Shown: positions 1 through 10,315 of the stretch, in pieces | How positions within the stretch are numbered: the stretch's first letter is position 1 | Layout: the number at the start of each line of letters is the position of its first letter | Assembly: GCF_900114015.1 (NCBI RefSeq) | Contig: NZ_FORN01000039.1 | Coordinates: forward strand, 1 to 56,923 | From: Caulobacter sp. UNC279MFTsu5.1 | GTDB lineage: Bacteria; Pseudomonadota; Alphaproteobacteria; Caulobacterales; Caulobacteraceae | Direction of reading: 5' to 3' | Length of the DNA stretch: 56,923 nucleotides | Made by a program: the position numbers and the translations under genes | Notes under the pieces: model-generated | Databases searched by the model: none | Told to the model about the DNA's origin: nothing | The model's input: the letters and a program-made list of their open reading frames with translations, nothing else

Positions 1-11
1 ACCCACTTCGC

Positions 12-88
<77 letters not shown>

Positions 89-318
89 AGATCTATAGCT
101 AAGCTTAGAGCCTCTTCGGAGTGTGGCTTTTGCGCCACGTCTAGCGACGTTTCGGTCGCCGTCGACCCGTGTCACGCGAAAATTTATCGCCCGGACCGGC
201 CTTGGCTTGAGATTCTGCCATCAAACCCCGTAGCGCGTTCCTCGGATTTGCGTCATGAGAGCAGGATGGAAGGACGCGGGTCGGCAACTGGCCCGCTGAA
301 TGAGGTTTTGAGGATAAG

Positions 319-852
319 ATGGCGAACGGTGTCGTTAAGTGGTTCAACCCGGCCAAGGGCTTTGGTTTCATTCAGCCCGAGGACGGCGGCCAGGACGTGT
401 TCGTCCACATCGCCGCGGTTGAACGTTCGGGCCTGTCGGGCCTGAACGAAGGTGACCAGGTTTCCTACGAACTGGAAGAAGATCGTCGCTCGGGCAAGAC
501 CTCGGCCGGCAATCTGCGCGTGACTGGCCAGGGCGCGGCGCCGTCGGCTCCCCGCCGTCCGGCCCGCGACTTCGGCGCCCCGCGTGGCGGCGGCTACGAC
601 GCTCCGCGCGGCGGCGGCTACGGCGGCGGCGGCACGGGCGAAGCCGGCACCGGCGTGGTCAAGTGGTTCAACAGCACCAAGGGCTTCGGCTTCATCCAGC
701 CGGACAACGGCGGCGGCGATATCTTCGTGCACATCTCGGCCGTCGAGCGCGCCGGCCTGCGCGGCCTGAACGAAGGCCAGCAAGTCGGTTACGAACTGGA
801 GCAGGACCGCCGCTCGGGCAAGACCTCGGCCGGCAACCTGCGCATCCTCTAA
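319..852 (+). CDS. Double cold-shock-domain protein (CspC/CspD-like)
   Basis: 177 aa. Two cold-shock domains lie at about residues 2-68 and 110-177. Each carries the RNP1-type KGFGFIQP motif and an RNP2-type (D/I)(V/F)FVHI motif for single-stranded nucleic acid binding. They are joined by a flexible linker of about 40 residues rich in Gly, Arg and Pro. Typical bacterial Csp proteins have one domain of about 70 residues. Proteins with two domains are known in Caulobacter (CspC, CspD) and relatives and act as RNA chaperones in cold or stationary phase. The ATG at 319 sits after GAGG. The 230-nt leader after the tRNA may be a structured untranslated region. I cannot tell CspC from CspD. Confidence 0.93.
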   Translation: MANGVVKWFNPAKGFGFIQPEDGGQDVFVHIAAVERSGLSGLNEGDQVSYELEEDRRSGKTSAGNLRVTGQGAAPSAPRRPARDFGAPRGGGYDAPRGGGYGGGGTGEAGTGVVKWFNSTKGFGFIQPDNGGGDIFVHISAVERAGLRGLNEGQQVGYELEQDRRSGKTSAGNLRIL

Positions 853-862
853 GGATACGGAA

Positions 863-893
863 ATCCTGCCGGACGCGGAGCGTCCGGCAGGAT
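863..893 (+). terminator. Strong hairpin after the cold-shock gene
   Basis: Perfect 14-bp inverted repeat (863-876 with 880-893) with a GGA loop, 10 nt after the cold-shock stop codon. No clear T-run follows, so it may stabilise the mRNA 3' end rather than terminate on its own. Confidence 0.6.
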
Positions 894-909
894 CTTCGGT
901 CCCCGAATC

Positions 910-972
910 AGGCCTCGCTGGAGCCTTTCCCCGTCGCTGAGACGGCGGAAGGGCTTCTGCGGGGCCTTTTTT
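910..972 (+). terminator. Candidate intrinsic terminator with T-run
   Basis: The 9-nt arms 910-918 and 959-967 pair with one G:U, and a run of T follows at 967-972. The enclosed 40 nt contain a small CCGTC/GACGG hairpin. It would stop plus-strand transcripts from the cold-shock gene before they run into the convergent maeB. Confidence 0.55.
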
Positions 973-1011
973 CGTGCCGTGCTCCCGGGAAGATAGGCCG
1001 GGAACGCGGCT

Positions 1012-3324
1012 CTAAGCGAGCCGGTGCTCGCGTTCCGCGGCCGCCTGGTTCACCGCCAGGGCGGTCATGTTGGCGATGCCGCGCGCGGTGACGCTGGGCG
1101 TCAGCACGTGCAGCGGCCGGCTCATGCCCAGCAGCAGCGGACCGACCAACAGGCCTTCGGTGGCGGCGCTGAGCAGGGTCAGGGCGATGTTGGCCGCGTC
1201 CAGGGTCGGCATGACCAGGAGATTGGCCGAGCCCTTCAGGGCGCTGTCGTGCACCAGGCGGTCGCGCAGGGCCTGGGAGAGAGCGGCGTCGGCGTGCATC
1301 TCGCCGTCGACCTCCAGCTCGGGCGCGCGCTCGCGCACCAGGGCCAGGGCCTCGCGCATCTTGCGGGCGGTCGGCGAGTTGCTGGCCCCGAAGCTGGAGT
1401 GCGACAGCAACGCCGCCTTGGGCGTCAGGCCGAACCGGCGCACGGATTCGGCGGCCAGCAGAGTCATCTCGGCCACCTGCTCGGCGGTCGGGTCGACATT
1501 GACGTGGGTGTCGCAGAAGAACAGCGTGCCGTTGTCGATGATCAGGGCCGACAGGGCGTAGATCCGGCCGACGTTCTCGCGCTTGGGGATGATCGGCAGC
1601 ACATAGGTCATGTGCTGCCACCAGTCGCCGGCCCCGCCGACCAGGGCGGCGTCGACATGGCCGGCCTGCAGCAGCATCGAGGCCGAGACGGTCCGGCGGT
1701 TGGTCACCCGGCGCTCGGCGGCCAGGGGCGGCACGCCCCGGCGGCTGACCAGGCCCTGGTAGCGCTCGACCAGCGGGGCGAACAGCGCCCTGTCGGCGGA
1801 GGGATCGAGGATCTCGACGCGGTTGTCGAAGTCCAGGCGCAGGCCCATCTCGGTCGCCTTGCCGACGATCGTCTCGCGCTTGCCGATCAGCACCGGCTTG
1901 CAGAGACCTTCGTCGACCACGGTCTGGACGGCGCGCAGCACGCGTTCGTCGTCGCCCTCGGCATAGGCGACGCGGACGCCGCCCGTCTCGGCGGCGGCCT
2001 TGGTGGCCTTGCGGGCCCGCTCGAACACCGGTCGCATCAGCTGGCCGGAGCGATAGACGAACAGCTCCAGCTCGGCGCGATAGGCGTCGAAGTCGGCGAT
2101 CGGCCGGGTGGCGACGCCGCTGTCCATGGCCGCCCGGGCCACGGCCGGGGCGATCTGCAGGATCAGGCGCGGATCGAACGGCTTGGGGATGATGTACTGG
2201 CCGCCGAACATCGGGGCGACGCCGCCATAGGCGCTGGCCACCACTTCGGAGGCCTCGGCCCGGGCCAGTTCGGCGATGGCCTCGACGGCCGCCACCTTCA
2301 TGGCCTCGTTGATCTCCGAGGCGCCGACGTCCAGGGCGCCGCGGAAGATGAACGGGAAGCACAGGACGTTGTTGACCTGGTTGGGATAGTCGCTGCGGCC
2401 GGTGGCCATGATGGCGTCGGGACGCTGGGCGGCGACGATCTCGGGCAGGATCTCCGGCTCGGGATTGGCCATGGCCAGGATCAGCGGATTGGGGGCCAGC
2501 AGCGGCAGCCATTCGGCCTTGAACACGCGCGGCGCGGACAGGCCCAGGAAGATGTCGGCGCCGGGCAGCACGTCAGGCAGGGACCGGGCGTCGGTCGGCC
2601 GGGCGTAGCGGGCCATGTTCTCGGGCATGTCGGGTTCGCGGCCGGCGTGGACGACGCCCTTGATGTCGGTCAGGGTGACGTTCTCGACCGGCAGGCCCAT
2701 CGACACCAGCAGGTCGACGCAGGCCAGGGCGGCCGCGCCGGCGCCCGAGGTCACCAGCTTGACGTCCTTGAGGGTCTTGCCCTGGACGACCAGGGCGTTG
2801 CGGACGGCGGCGGCGCAGACGATGGCGGTGCCGTGCTGGTCGTCGTGGAAGACCGGGATGTTCATCCGCTCGCGCAGCTTGCGCTCGATGACGAAGCATT
2901 CCGGGGCCTTGATGTCTTCCAGATTGATGCCGCCGAAGGTGGGCTCCAGGGCCGCGACCACCTCGATGAAGCGGTCGGGATCCTCGGCGTCGACCTCGAG
3001 GTCGAAGACGTCGATGCCGGCGAACTTCTTGAACAGGACCGCCTTGCCCTCCATCACCGGCTTGGAGGCCAGGGGCCCGATATTGCCCAGGCCCAGCACG
3101 GCGGTGCCGTTGGAGATCACGGCCACCAGGTTGCCGCGGGCGGTGTAGTCGCGGGCGGTGTCGGGATCGGAGGCGATGGCCTCGCAGGGGGCGGCGACGC
3201 CGGGGGAATAGGCCAGGCCGAGGTCGCGCTGGGTGGCCATGCGCTTGGTGGCTTCGATCGCCAGCTTTCCGGGCCGCGGCAGACGGTGATAGTCCAGGGC
3301 GGCTTTACGGAAATCCTCGTCCAT
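1012..3324 (-). CDS. maeB: NADP-dependent malic enzyme with phosphotransacetylase-like C-terminal domain
   Basis: 770 aa. The enzyme decarboxylates malate to pyruvate with reduction of NADP. The N-terminal malic domain (about 1-430) carries the conserved DDQHGTAIV metal and substrate motif and a Rossmann segment [11 protein letters not shown]. Residues of about 440-765 resemble phosphate acetyltransferase. That domain is catalytically inactive in known MaeB proteins and is thought to give allosteric control by acetyl-CoA. The length matches the MaeB family (about 750-770). It starts at MDEDFRK with no close upstream alternative. It stands alone, converging on the cold-shock gene and divergent from the purine cluster. 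Confidence 0.96.
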   Translation of the reverse strand: MDEDFRKAALDYHRLPRPGKLAIEATKRMATQRDLGLAYSPGVAAPCEAIASDPDTARDYTARGNLVAVISNGTAVLGLGNIGPLASKPVMEGKAVLFKKFAGIDVFDLEVDAEDPDRFIEVVAALEPTFGGINLEDIKAPECFVIERKLRERMNIPVFHDDQHGTAIVCAAAVRNALVVQGKTLKDVKLVTSGAGAAALACVDLLVSMGLPVENVTLTDIKGVVHAGREPDMPENMARYARPTDARSLPDVLPGADIFLGLSAPRVFKAEWLPLLAPNPLILAMANPEPEILPEIVAAQRPDAIMATGRSDYPNQVNNVLCFPFIFRGALDVGASEINEAMKVAAVEAIAELARAEASEVVASAYGGVAPMFGGQYIIPKPFDPRLILQIAPAVARAAMDSGVATRPIADFDAYRAELELFVYRSGQLMRPVFERARKATKAAAETGGVRVAYAEGDDERVLRAVQTVVDEGLCKPVLIGKRETIVGKATEMGLRLDFDNRVEILDPSADRALFAPLVERYQGLVSRRGVPPLAAERRVTNRRTVSASMLLQAGHVDAALVGGAGDWWQHMTYVLPIIPKRENVGRIYALSALIIDNGTLFFCDTHVNVDPTAEQVAEMTLLAAESVRRFGLTPKAALLSHSSFGASNSPTARKMREALALVRERAPELEVDGEMHADAALSQALRDRLVHDSALKGSANLLVMPTLDAANIALTLLSAATEGLLVGPLLLGMSRPLHVLTPSVTARGIANMTALAVNQAAAEREHRLA

Positions 3325-3513
3325 CGGTCGTTCCTCGGTGGCTGCGCAAGGTAAGAGCGGCGCGGATCGTCTGGTGTCGGGCCCCAGGGCGCCCAGTGTC
3401 GCGATCCGTCAGGGCCTAGCTACCGGTGTTGGCGCGGCTTTTCCAACCTTACGCAGCGTCGGCGCGCGTTTTTTGCGGTTCGGGGCGTCGGGCGGGCGAT
3501 CGCGGGTGGCTGG

Positions 3514-3533
3514 ATAAGTAATAAAAGACTTAT
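3514..3533. promoter_or_regulatory. Palindromic operator candidate before the xdh operon (site A)
   Basis: ATAAGT-N8-ACTTAT with perfect 6-bp arms in an A+T-rich island inside G+C-rich DNA. It lies 180 nt before uraH and reads AAGTAATAAA then GACTTAT, like site B at 13761 but with a spacer 4 nt shorter. The rest of the 390-nt gap between maeB and uraH shows no convincing gene: the open frame from 3534 runs in frame into xdhA but only shadows uraH. Confidence 0.6.
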
Positions 3534-3714
3534 ATGCGCTCATTCGGCGGGCGCCGCCGCCGTCGCGGAAGGCGGTTTGGGCTCAGGTCGCGCCGGGCGG
3601 GCCTGGCGGCTGGACTTGCCGAGGCGGCGGTTCCAGCATCGCAGGAAGATGCTCCGTTTCGGGAGCAAGGGTTTAGACTATGCGTGGCGAGGCCGCGCCA
3701 AGGATTGGAAACGG

Positions 3715-4062
3715 ATGAGCGGCTTGACGACCCATATCCTCGACACCGCCGCCGGGCGTCCGGCGGCCGGCGTCGCCGTGCGGGTCTCCAGCCGGCGTGG
3801 CGAGGCGGTCGTGCCGCTGGGACAGACCCGCACCGACGCCGACGGCCGGGCGCGGCTGGTCGAGGGGCGGGACCTGGCGACCGGCGGCTATCGGCTGGAG
3901 TTCGCCGTGGGCGACTATTTCAAGGCGTCGGGCGCGGTCGTCAGCGACCCGCCGTTCCTGGACGTGGTGGTGATCGACTTCGCGGTGGCCGATCCGGCCC
4001 AGCATCATCACGTGCCGCTGCTGGTCTCGCCGTTCGGCTATTCCACCTATCGAGGCAGCTGA
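3715..4062 (+). CDS. uraH: 5-Hydroxyisourate hydrolase (transthyretin-related)
   Basis: 115 aa. It hydrolyses 5-hydroxyisourate, the first product of urate oxidation, to OHCU. The N-terminal [12 protein letters not shown] segment and the C-terminal tetrapeptide YRGS are family signatures, and a HHHVPLL stretch supplies the active-site histidine region. The length is normal. I chose ATG 3715 because the family begins at SGLTTHILD; the open frame upstream (from 3577) is basic and unlike the family. It is the first gene of uraH-xdhA-xdhB-xdhC-guaD, and its stop overlaps the xdhA start (TGATG). Operator site A lies upstream. Confidence 0.95.
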   Translation: MSGLTTHILDTAAGRPAAGVAVRVSSRRGEAVVPLGQTRTDADGRARLVEGRDLATGGYRLEFAVGDYFKASGAVVSDPPFLDVVVIDFAVADPAQHHHVPLLVSPFGYSTYRGS

Positions 4063-5528
4063 TGGCCAGGACCGTGCGCTTCCTGCTGAACGGCGAGGTG
4101 GTCGAGGCCCGAGGCGTCGACCCGACCCGCACGCTGCTGGAGCACCTGCGCGGCGACCTGCGGCGCACCGGAACCAAGGAAGGCTGCGCCGAGGGCGACT
4201 GCGGCTCGTGCACCGTGCTGGTCGGCGAGCTGGACGAGCAGGGCGGCGCGGCCTGGCGGGCGGTGAACAGCTGCATCCAGTTCGTGCCGATGCTGGACGG
4301 CAAGGCGGTGATCACCGTCGAAGGCCTGGCAAAAGACGCGCCGCATCCGGTGCAGGCGGCGTTGGTCGAGCATCACGGCTCGCAGTGCGGCTTCTGCACG
4401 CCGGGCATCGTCATGTCGCTGTACGGCCGGGCCGTGGCGGCCAAGGGGACGGACGCGCCGGTCGACGAGGTGCTGGCGGGCAACCTGTGCCGCTGCACCG
4501 GCTATGGCGCGATCATCGCGGCGGCGCGGGCGATCGCTCCCGAGGCCGCGCCGGACGTGGCCGACAAGCTGGCCGGGTTGCGGCGCGACGAGGCGCTCAG
4601 CCTCGACTACGCCGATCCGATCGCCGGGGTGACCCGCCGCTGGTTCGCGCCGCTCAGCGTGGACGAGCTGGCCGCCACCTACGCGGCGCATCCGGACGCC
4701 GTCGTCGTGGCCGGGGCGACCGACATAGGCCTGTGGGTCACCAAGCTGCGCAAGCCGCTCGAGACCTTGATCGACATCGGCCGGGTCGACGCGCTGAAGA
4801 CCGTCACCCGCGAGGACGGCTGGCTGCGGATCGGGGCGGGGGTGCGCTATGTCGACGCCCTGGAGATGCTGGGCGAGCTCTATCCCGACCTGGGCGCGAT
4901 GATGCGGCGGCTGGGTTCGACCCAGGTGCGTAACAGCGGCACGATCGGCGGCAACATCGCCAACGGCTCGCCGATCGGCGACATGCCGCCGGCCCTGATC
5001 GCCCTGGGCGCCCAGCTGGTGCTGCGCCAGGGCGAGGTCCGGCGGACGATCCCGCTGGAGGATTTCTTCGTCGCCTATGGAAAGCAGGACCGCGCGCCCG
5101 GCGAGTTCGTCGAGGCGGTGCGGGCGCCGACCGACCTGGACGGCGCGATGTTCAAGGTCTTCAAGCTGTCCAAGCGCTTCGACCAGGACATCTCGGCGGT
5201 GTGCGGGGCGTTCAATATCCGGATCGAGAACGAGGTCGTGACCCATGCCCGCATCGCCTATGGCGGCATGGCCGGCACGCCCAAGCGGGCGATCGCCTGC
5301 GAGGCCGCCCTGGTCGGCCGGCTCTGGAACCGCACCACGATCCTCGCCGCCGTCGAGGCCCTGGCCAGCGACTTCACGCCGCTGAGCGACGCCCGCGCCT
5401 CGGCCGCCTATCGCGCCCTGACAGCGGGCAACATGCTGCGCAAGGTGTTCATCGAGTCGGCTCGGCCGGATCTGGAGACCCGCGTACCGGAGGCGGCTCC
5501 CCAAGCGCCGGAGGCGGCCAATGCCTGA
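4062..5528 (+). CDS. xdhA: Xanthine dehydrogenase small subunit (2Fe-2S and FAD)
   Basis: 488 aa. This electron-transfer subunit oxidises hypoxanthine and xanthine to urate together with XdhB. A plant-type ferredoxin domain (about 1-80) has the CAEGDCGSC cluster motif. A second [2Fe-2S] domain (about 85-160) has CGFCTPG and GNLCRCTGY. The FAD-binding domain (about 190-360) has VVAGATDIG, followed by the CO-dehydrogenase flavoprotein C-terminal domain. The start is coupled to uraH by a 1-nt overlap, and the end overlaps xdhB by 8 nt. A longer in-frame reading from 3534 was rejected because its extra residues are a shadow of uraH. Confidence 0.96.
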   Translation: MARTVRFLLNGEVVEARGVDPTRTLLEHLRGDLRRTGTKEGCAEGDCGSCTVLVGELDEQGGAAWRAVNSCIQFVPMLDGKAVITVEGLAKDAPHPVQAALVEHHGSQCGFCTPGIVMSLYGRAVAAKGTDAPVDEVLAGNLCRCTGYGAIIAAARAIAPEAAPDVADKLAGLRRDEALSLDYADPIAGVTRRWFAPLSVDELAATYAAHPDAVVVAGATDIGLWVTKLRKPLETLIDIGRVDALKTVTREDGWLRIGAGVRYVDALEMLGELYPDLGAMMRRLGSTQVRNSGTIGGNIANGSPIGDMPPALIALGAQLVLRQGEVRRTIPLEDFFVAYGKQDRAPGEFVEAVRAPTDLDGAMFKVFKLSKRFDQDISAVCGAFNIRIENEVVTHARIAYGGMAGTPKRAIACEAALVGRLWNRTTILAAVEALASDFTPLSDARASAAYRALTAGNMLRKVFIESARPDLETRVPEAAPQAPEAANA

Positions 5529-7860
5529 CTCCGGCGCCAAGCTGGTCGAACCGGTCGTCTTCCAGGGCGTCCACGCCGCGCTGCCGCACGACAGCGCCCT
5601 GCGCCACGTCAGCGGCGCGGCGATCTATGTCGACGACATCCCCGAGCCGCCGGGCATGCTGCATGTCCATCTGGGCATGAGCGAGCGGGCGCACGCGCGG
5701 ATCGTCTCGATGGACCTGTCGGCCGTGCGCGCCTCGCCCGGCGTGGCGGCGGTGCTGACGGCCAAGGACATCCCCGGCGAGAACGACGTCAGCCCGGTGA
5801 TCCACGACGACAGGCTGTTCGCCGACGGCGAGGTGATCTGCGTCGGCCAGAGCCTGTTCGCCGTGGCCGCCACCTCGATCGCCGCCGCCCGCGCCGCCGC
5901 GGCCAAGGCCGTGGTCGTCTATGAGGACCTGCCGGCCGCGATCACCATCGCCCAGGCCCGCGAGGCCGACCTGAAGATGGAGGCCAGCCAGCGCATGGCG
6001 CGTGGCGACGCGGCCGCCGCCCTGGCCGCCTCGCCCCGGCGGCTGCAAGGGACCCTAGCCATCGGCGGCCAGGACCACTTCTATCTCGAGGGCCAGGTCG
6101 CCCTGGCCACGCCGGGCGAGGGCGGCGACGTCCACGTCTGGTCGTCGACCCAGCATCCCAGCGAGGTCCAGCACCTGATCGCCCGCGTGCTGGACGTGCC
6201 GCACACCGCGGTGACGGTCGAGGTGCGCCGCATGGGCGGCGGGTTCGGCGGCAAGGAGACCCAGGCCTCGCTGTTCGCGGCCGCCGCGGCCCTGGTGGCG
6301 GTCAGGACCGGCCGGCCGGCCAAGGCCCGCCCCGACCGCGACGAGGACATGATCATGACCGGCAAGCGGCATGACTTCGAGGTCGCCTACGACGTCGGCT
6401 TCGACGACGAGGGCCGCTTGACAGGCCTGGCGCTGGAGCTGGCCTCGCGCTGCGGTTCGACCACCGACCTGTCGATGGCCATCAACGACCGGGCGATGTT
6501 CCACGCCGACAACTGCTACTTCCTGCCGGCCGTCGAGATCGTCTCGCACCGGTTCAAGACCCATACGGTGTCGAACACCGCGTTCCGGGGCTTCGGCGGG
6601 CCGCAGGGCATGGCGGCGATCGAGCGGGTGATGGACGCCGTCGCCCAGGCCACGGGCCTGGACCCGCTGGAGGTGCGCCGCCGCAATCTCTATGGCGGCG
6701 AGGGGCGTAACCTGACGCCCTATCATCAGACGGTCGAGGACAATGTCGCGCCGCAGCTGCTGGCCGAACTCGCGGCGTCCTGCGACTATGAGGCCCGCCA
6801 GCGCCAGATCGACGCCTACAACGCTAGAAGCCCGGTGCTGAAGAAGGGCCTGGCCCTGACGCCGGTGAAGTTCGGCATCTCGTTCACCACCACCCACCTG
6901 AACCAGGCGGGCGCCCTGCTCCACCTCTATGCCGACGGCTCGATCCTGCTGAACCATGGCGGGACCGAGATGGGGCAGGGGCTGTTCGTCAAGGTCGCCC
7001 AGATCGTCGCCGAGGCCTTCAAGGTCGGCGTCGACCGGATCAAGGTGACCTCGACGGTCACCGACAAGGTGCCCAACACCTCGGCCACGGCCGCCTCATC
7101 GGGCACGGACCTGAACGGCATGGCGGCCCTGAACGCGGCCAACGCCATCAAGGCGCGGCTGGTCGCGTTCGCGGCGAAGAAATGGGGGTGCGCGGAAAGC
7201 GACGTCGAATTCACGCCGGAAGGCCTGCGGGCCGGGGCCGAGCTGGTCCCGTTCGAGGCGCTGTGCCGCCAGGCCCACCTGGCCCGGGTGTCGCTGTCGT
7301 CGACCGGCTTCTACGCCACGCCCAAGATCCACTACGACCGCGCCACCCATACGGGTCGGCCGTTCTACTATTTCGCCTATGGCGCGGCCTGCAGCGAGGT
7401 GCTGATCGACACCCTGACCGGCGAGATGAAGGTCGTGCGGGCCGACATTCTGCACGACGCCGGCCGCTCGATTAATCCGGCCATCGACCTGGGCCAGATC
7501 GAGGGCGGCTTCGTCCAAGGCATGGGCTGGCTGACCACCGAGGAGCTGGTGTTCGGGGCCGACGGCCGCCTGCTGACCCACGCCCCCTCGACCTACAAGA
7601 TCCCGACCTGCGGCGACCGGCCGGCGGTGATGAACATCGCGCTGTGGGAGCCGGGCCGCAATGTCGAGGAGACCGTGCACCGCTCCAAGGCCGTGGGCGA
7701 GCCGCCGTTGATGCTGGCCCTGTCGGTGCTGTCGGCCGTGAACCGCGCCGTGGCGTCCGTCGCCGGCCACAAGGTGTTCCCCAACCTGGACGCGCCGGCG
7801 ACGCCGGAGCGCATCCTGATGGCGGTCGAGGACGTGAAGCGGAGGGCGGGCCTTGGTTAG
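5521..7860 (+). CDS. xdhB: Xanthine dehydrogenase molybdopterin-binding large subunit
   Basis: 779 aa. This is the catalytic molybdenum-cofactor subunit. It has the aldehyde oxidase/xanthine dehydrogenase a/b hammerhead domain (about 20-130) followed by the two-part Moco-binding region. It contains the GGGFGGKE motif (about residue 240), FRGFGGPQG (about 358) and the C-terminal KAVGEPP segment, whose Glu acts as catalytic base in the family. The length is typical of two-subunit XDH. The start overlaps the xdhA end by 8 nt, so the two subunits are probably translationally coupled. Confidence 0.97.
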   Translation: MPDSGAKLVEPVVFQGVHAALPHDSALRHVSGAAIYVDDIPEPPGMLHVHLGMSERAHARIVSMDLSAVRASPGVAAVLTAKDIPGENDVSPVIHDDRLFADGEVICVGQSLFAVAATSIAAARAAAAKAVVVYEDLPAAITIAQAREADLKMEASQRMARGDAAAALAASPRRLQGTLAIGGQDHFYLEGQVALATPGEGGDVHVWSSTQHPSEVQHLIARVLDVPHTAVTVEVRRMGGGFGGKETQASLFAAAAALVAVRTGRPAKARPDRDEDMIMTGKRHDFEVAYDVGFDDEGRLTGLALELASRCGSTTDLSMAINDRAMFHADNCYFLPAVEIVSHRFKTHTVSNTAFRGFGGPQGMAAIERVMDAVAQATGLDPLEVRRRNLYGGEGRNLTPYHQTVEDNVAPQLLAELAASCDYEARQRQIDAYNARSPVLKKGLALTPVKFGISFTTTHLNQAGALLHLYADGSILLNHGGTEMGQGLFVKVAQIVAEAFKVGVDRIKVTSTVTDKVPNTSATAASSGTDLNGMAALNAANAIKARLVAFAAKKWGCAESDVEFTPEGLRAGAELVPFEALCRQAHLARVSLSSTGFYATPKIHYDRATHTGRPFYYFAYGAACSEVLIDTLTGEMKVVRADILHDAGRSINPAIDLGQIEGGFVQGMGWLTTEELVFGADGRLLTHAPSTYKIPTCGDRPAVMNIALWEPGRNVEETVHRSKAVGEPPLMLALSVLSAVNRAVASVAGHKVFPNLDAPATPERILMAVEDVKRRAGLG

Positions 7861-7896
7861 GGAACGCGCCGCCACCCTTTCCCATGGGAGAGGGGC

Positions 7897-8907
7897 ATGA
7901 ACTGGGCTCGCCAATCCCTGGCGCGCTTGGCCGAAGACCAACCCGTCGCCCTGGTCACCATCCTGGCCGTCGAGGGTTCGGCCCCGCGCGACGCCGGGAC
8001 CAAGATGGTGGTCTGGGCCGAGGGCCAGGCCGGCACCATCGGCGGCGGAAACCTGGAGCATCAGGTCGCCGACCAGGCGCGGCGGATGCTGCTGACGGAG
8101 GTTCACTTCGCGCTGCAGGACTATCCGCTGGGCCCGCTGCTGGCCCAGTGCTGCGGCGGCCGGGTGCGGCTGCTGATCGAGCGTCTCGACAGGACCGCGG
8201 TCGACTGGCTGACCGACGCGGCGCGCCGCCTGGACGCCGACCAGCCGTTCGAGGTCCGCACCCGCTTCAATCCCGGCGCCCTGACCAAGACCATCGCCCC
8301 GGTCGCGGCCTCCAGCCCGGACGGCGCGGCGATCACCCTGGCGGGCGAGCCGGCGACGGCCCGCGGCGCGCGGCCGACCCTGGGCGACGTGCTGGTCGAG
8401 CCGCAGGACCTGCCGCGCCCGCCGGTGCTGCTGTTCGGGGCGGGCCATGTGGGCCAGGCCGTGGCCCGGGTCCTGGAGCCGCTGCCCTTCCGCCTCTTCT
8501 GGTACGACACCCGTCCCGAGACGGCCGAGATCCCCGGCGTCACGGTGGGCGCGCCCGCCGAGCTGGCCGCCGCCGCCATGGGGGCGGGAGCCGACGCCTA
8601 TATCCTTGTCATGACTCACGACCATAGTCTGGACTACGCCCTGACCTCGGCCGCCCTGGCCGGCGGGGCGTTCGGCTATCTGGGGCTGATCGGGTCGGAC
8701 ACCAAGAAGGCGCGGTTCCTGAGCCGGCTGCGCAAGGACGGCTTCGGCGATGGCGCCGTGGCCCGCGTGACCTGCCCGATCGGCCTGCCGCGCCTGAAGA
8801 ACAAGGCCCCCGAGGTGATCGCCGTCTCGGTGGCCGCCGACCTGCTGATGCGGCTCGAGGCCGCCCGCCACGAACGGACGAAGGATCTCCAGCTTGCAAG
8901 CCTATAG
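7897..8907 (+). CDS. xdhC: XdhC, xanthine dehydrogenase molybdenum cofactor maturation factor
   Basis: 336 aa. XdhC binds the molybdenum cofactor, promotes its sulfuration and inserts it into XdhB. The N-terminal CoxI/XdhC domain carries EGSAPRDAG and GTIGGGNLE (about 25-60). The second half has a Rossmann-type segment LLFGAGHVGQA (about 180) and a late LGLIGSDTKKARF motif. ATG 7897 follows the strong GGGAGAGGGG ribosome site, which lies within a near-perfect 20-nt palindrome at 7875-7894. The gene overlaps the guaD start by 14 nt. Confidence 0.94.
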   Translation: MNWARQSLARLAEDQPVALVTILAVEGSAPRDAGTKMVVWAEGQAGTIGGGNLEHQVADQARRMLLTEVHFALQDYPLGPLLAQCCGGRVRLLIERLDRTAVDWLTDAARRLDADQPFEVRTRFNPGALTKTIAPVAASSPDGAAITLAGEPATARGARPTLGDVLVEPQDLPRPPVLLFGAGHVGQAVARVLEPLPFRLFWYDTRPETAEIPGVTVGAPAELAAAAMGAGADAYILVMTHDHSLDYALTSAALAGGAFGYLGLIGSDTKKARFLSRLRKDGFGDGAVARVTCPIGLPRLKNKAPEVIAVSVAADLLMRLEAARHERTKDLQLASL

Positions 8908-10180
8908 GGCGTCGATCCTCCACCTGGAGGCCGACCCGAGCATCACCGATGGCGAGGCGCACGCCTTCCACGAAGACGGCCTGCTGCTGGTCGAGGACGG
9001 CCGCGTGGTGGCCTGCGGCGACTACGCCAAGCTGGCCGACGAGCTGGGCGGCGCGCCGGTGGAGGACCTGAGCGGCAAGCTGATCGTCCCCGGCTTCGTC
9101 GACACCCACATCCACTTCCCGCAGGTCGACATCATCGCCGCCCACGGCGAGCAGCTGCTGGACTGGCTGGAGCGCCACACCTTCCCGGCCGAGGCGGCCT
9201 TCGCCGACAAGGGCCATGCGGAGGAGACCGCCGAGTTCTTCATCGAGGAGCTGCTGCGCAACGGCACGACCAGCGCCCTGGTGTTCGGCTCGGTGCACAA
9301 GGGCTCGGTCGAGGCGCTGTTCGCCGCGGCCCTGAAGCGCGACATGCGGCTGATCGCCGGCAAGTCGCTGATGGACCGCAACGCCCCGCCCGGCCTGACC
9401 GACACGGTCGAGGGCAGCCGGGCCGACATGCTGAGCCTGATCGCCGACTGGCACGGCAAGGGCCGGCTGGGCTACGCGGTGACCCCGCGCTTCGCGATCA
9501 GCTGCAGCGACGAGCAACTGGCCATGGCCGGCGAGGTGCTGGCCGAGCATCCGACGGTGTGGATGCAAACCCACCTGTCGGAGAACATCCGCGAGATCGT
9601 CGACACCGCGAAACTGTTCCCGGAGGCCCGGGACTATCTCGACGTCTACGACCGCTTCGGCCTGGTCGGGAAGCGTTCGGTGTTCGCCCACTGCGTTCAT
9701 CTCCAGGGCGAGGCGTTCCAGCGGCTGGCCCAGGCAGGGGCGGCCGTCGCCTTCTGCCCGACCTCGAACCTGTTCCTGGGCTCGGGCCTGTTCCCGCTGG
9801 AGACCGCCTGCGCCCACGGGGTGAAGGTGGGGATCGGCACTGACGTCGGGGCGGGGACGACCTTCTCGATCCTCCACACCCTGGGCGAGGCCTACAAGGT
9901 GGGCCAGCTGCGCGGCGAGGCGCTGGACCCGTTCCACGCCCTGTACCTGGCGACGCTGGGCGGGGCGCGGGCCCTGGGGCTGGAGGACGAGATCGGCAGC
10001 CTGGAGCGCGGCAAGATCGCCGACTTCCTGGTGCTGGACCTGGCGGCCACGCCGCTGCTGGCCCGGCGAATGCCGGCGGCCAGGAGCCTGGAGGACCGGC
10101 TGTTCGCGCTGACGGTGCTGGGGGATGACCGGGTGGTCGAGCGGACGTTTGTGGCCGGGGTGGAGCGGTGGCGGCGGTAG
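8894..10180 (+). CDS. guaD: Guanine deaminase
   Basis: 428 aa amidohydrolase-family enzyme converting guanine to xanthine. Metal ligands of the family are visible: GFVDTHIHFPQ (about 70-80), THLSEN (about 231-236), AHCVHL (about 265-270) and GTDVGAG (about 315). PGFVDTHIHFPQ is typical of guanine deaminases. Translation seems to start at TTG 8894, inside the end of xdhC, after AAGGA; no nearby ATG keeps the conserved N-terminus. It is the last gene of the xdh operon and feeds it with xanthine. Confidence 0.94.
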   Translation: MQAYRASILHLEADPSITDGEAHAFHEDGLLLVEDGRVVACGDYAKLADELGGAPVEDLSGKLIVPGFVDTHIHFPQVDIIAAHGEQLLDWLERHTFPAEAAFADKGHAEETAEFFIEELLRNGTTSALVFGSVHKGSVEALFAAALKRDMRLIAGKSLMDRNAPPGLTDTVEGSRADMLSLIADWHGKGRLGYAVTPRFAISCSDEQLAMAGEVLAEHPTVWMQTHLSENIREIVDTAKLFPEARDYLDVYDRFGLVGKRSVFAHCVHLQGEAFQRLAQAGAAVAFCPTSNLFLGSGLFPLETACAHGVKVGIGTDVGAGTTFSILHTLGEAYKVGQLRGEALDPFHALYLATLGGARALGLEDEIGSLERGKIADFLVLDLAATPLLARRMPAARSLEDRLFALTVLGDDRVVERTFVAGVERWRR

Positions 10181-10191
10181 GGGCTCACCAA

Positions 10192-10303
10192 CTTGCCCCC
10201 ACCTGACCGCTTTGCGGTCTGTCCGCCCCCATAGGGGGCGGAGCCTCAAGGCTCTTCCCCCCTATGGGGGAAGACGATCGCGAAGCGATCCGTAGGGGGC
10301 AAG
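10192..10303. repeat. Palindromic intergenic repeat
   Basis: About 112 nt bounded by inverted CTTGCCCCC / GGGGGCAAG. Inside are CCCCCATAGGGGG-type arms facing CCCCCTATGGGGG and small GC hairpins (GACCGCTTTGCGGTC, GATCGCGAAGCGATC). It resembles the short palindromic elements scattered in Caulobacter-type genomes, lies between convergent guaD and the nucleoside hydrolase, and could act as a bidirectional terminator. Confidence 0.7.
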
Positions 10304-10315
10304 GGCGTGAGCCGC

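Noticed and set aside
1024..3354. 776-codon plus-strand frame opposite maeB
   Set aside because: Low-complexity Gly/Gln/Asp/His-rich translation typical of the antisense of a high-G+C gene; maeB on the other strand is certain.
3534..4061. 664-codon plus-strand frame that would extend XdhA by 176 residues at its N-terminus
   Set aside because: The extra part is Arg/Gly-rich and lies over uraH in another frame; XdhA homology starts at 4062 where the uraH stop overlaps the ATG.
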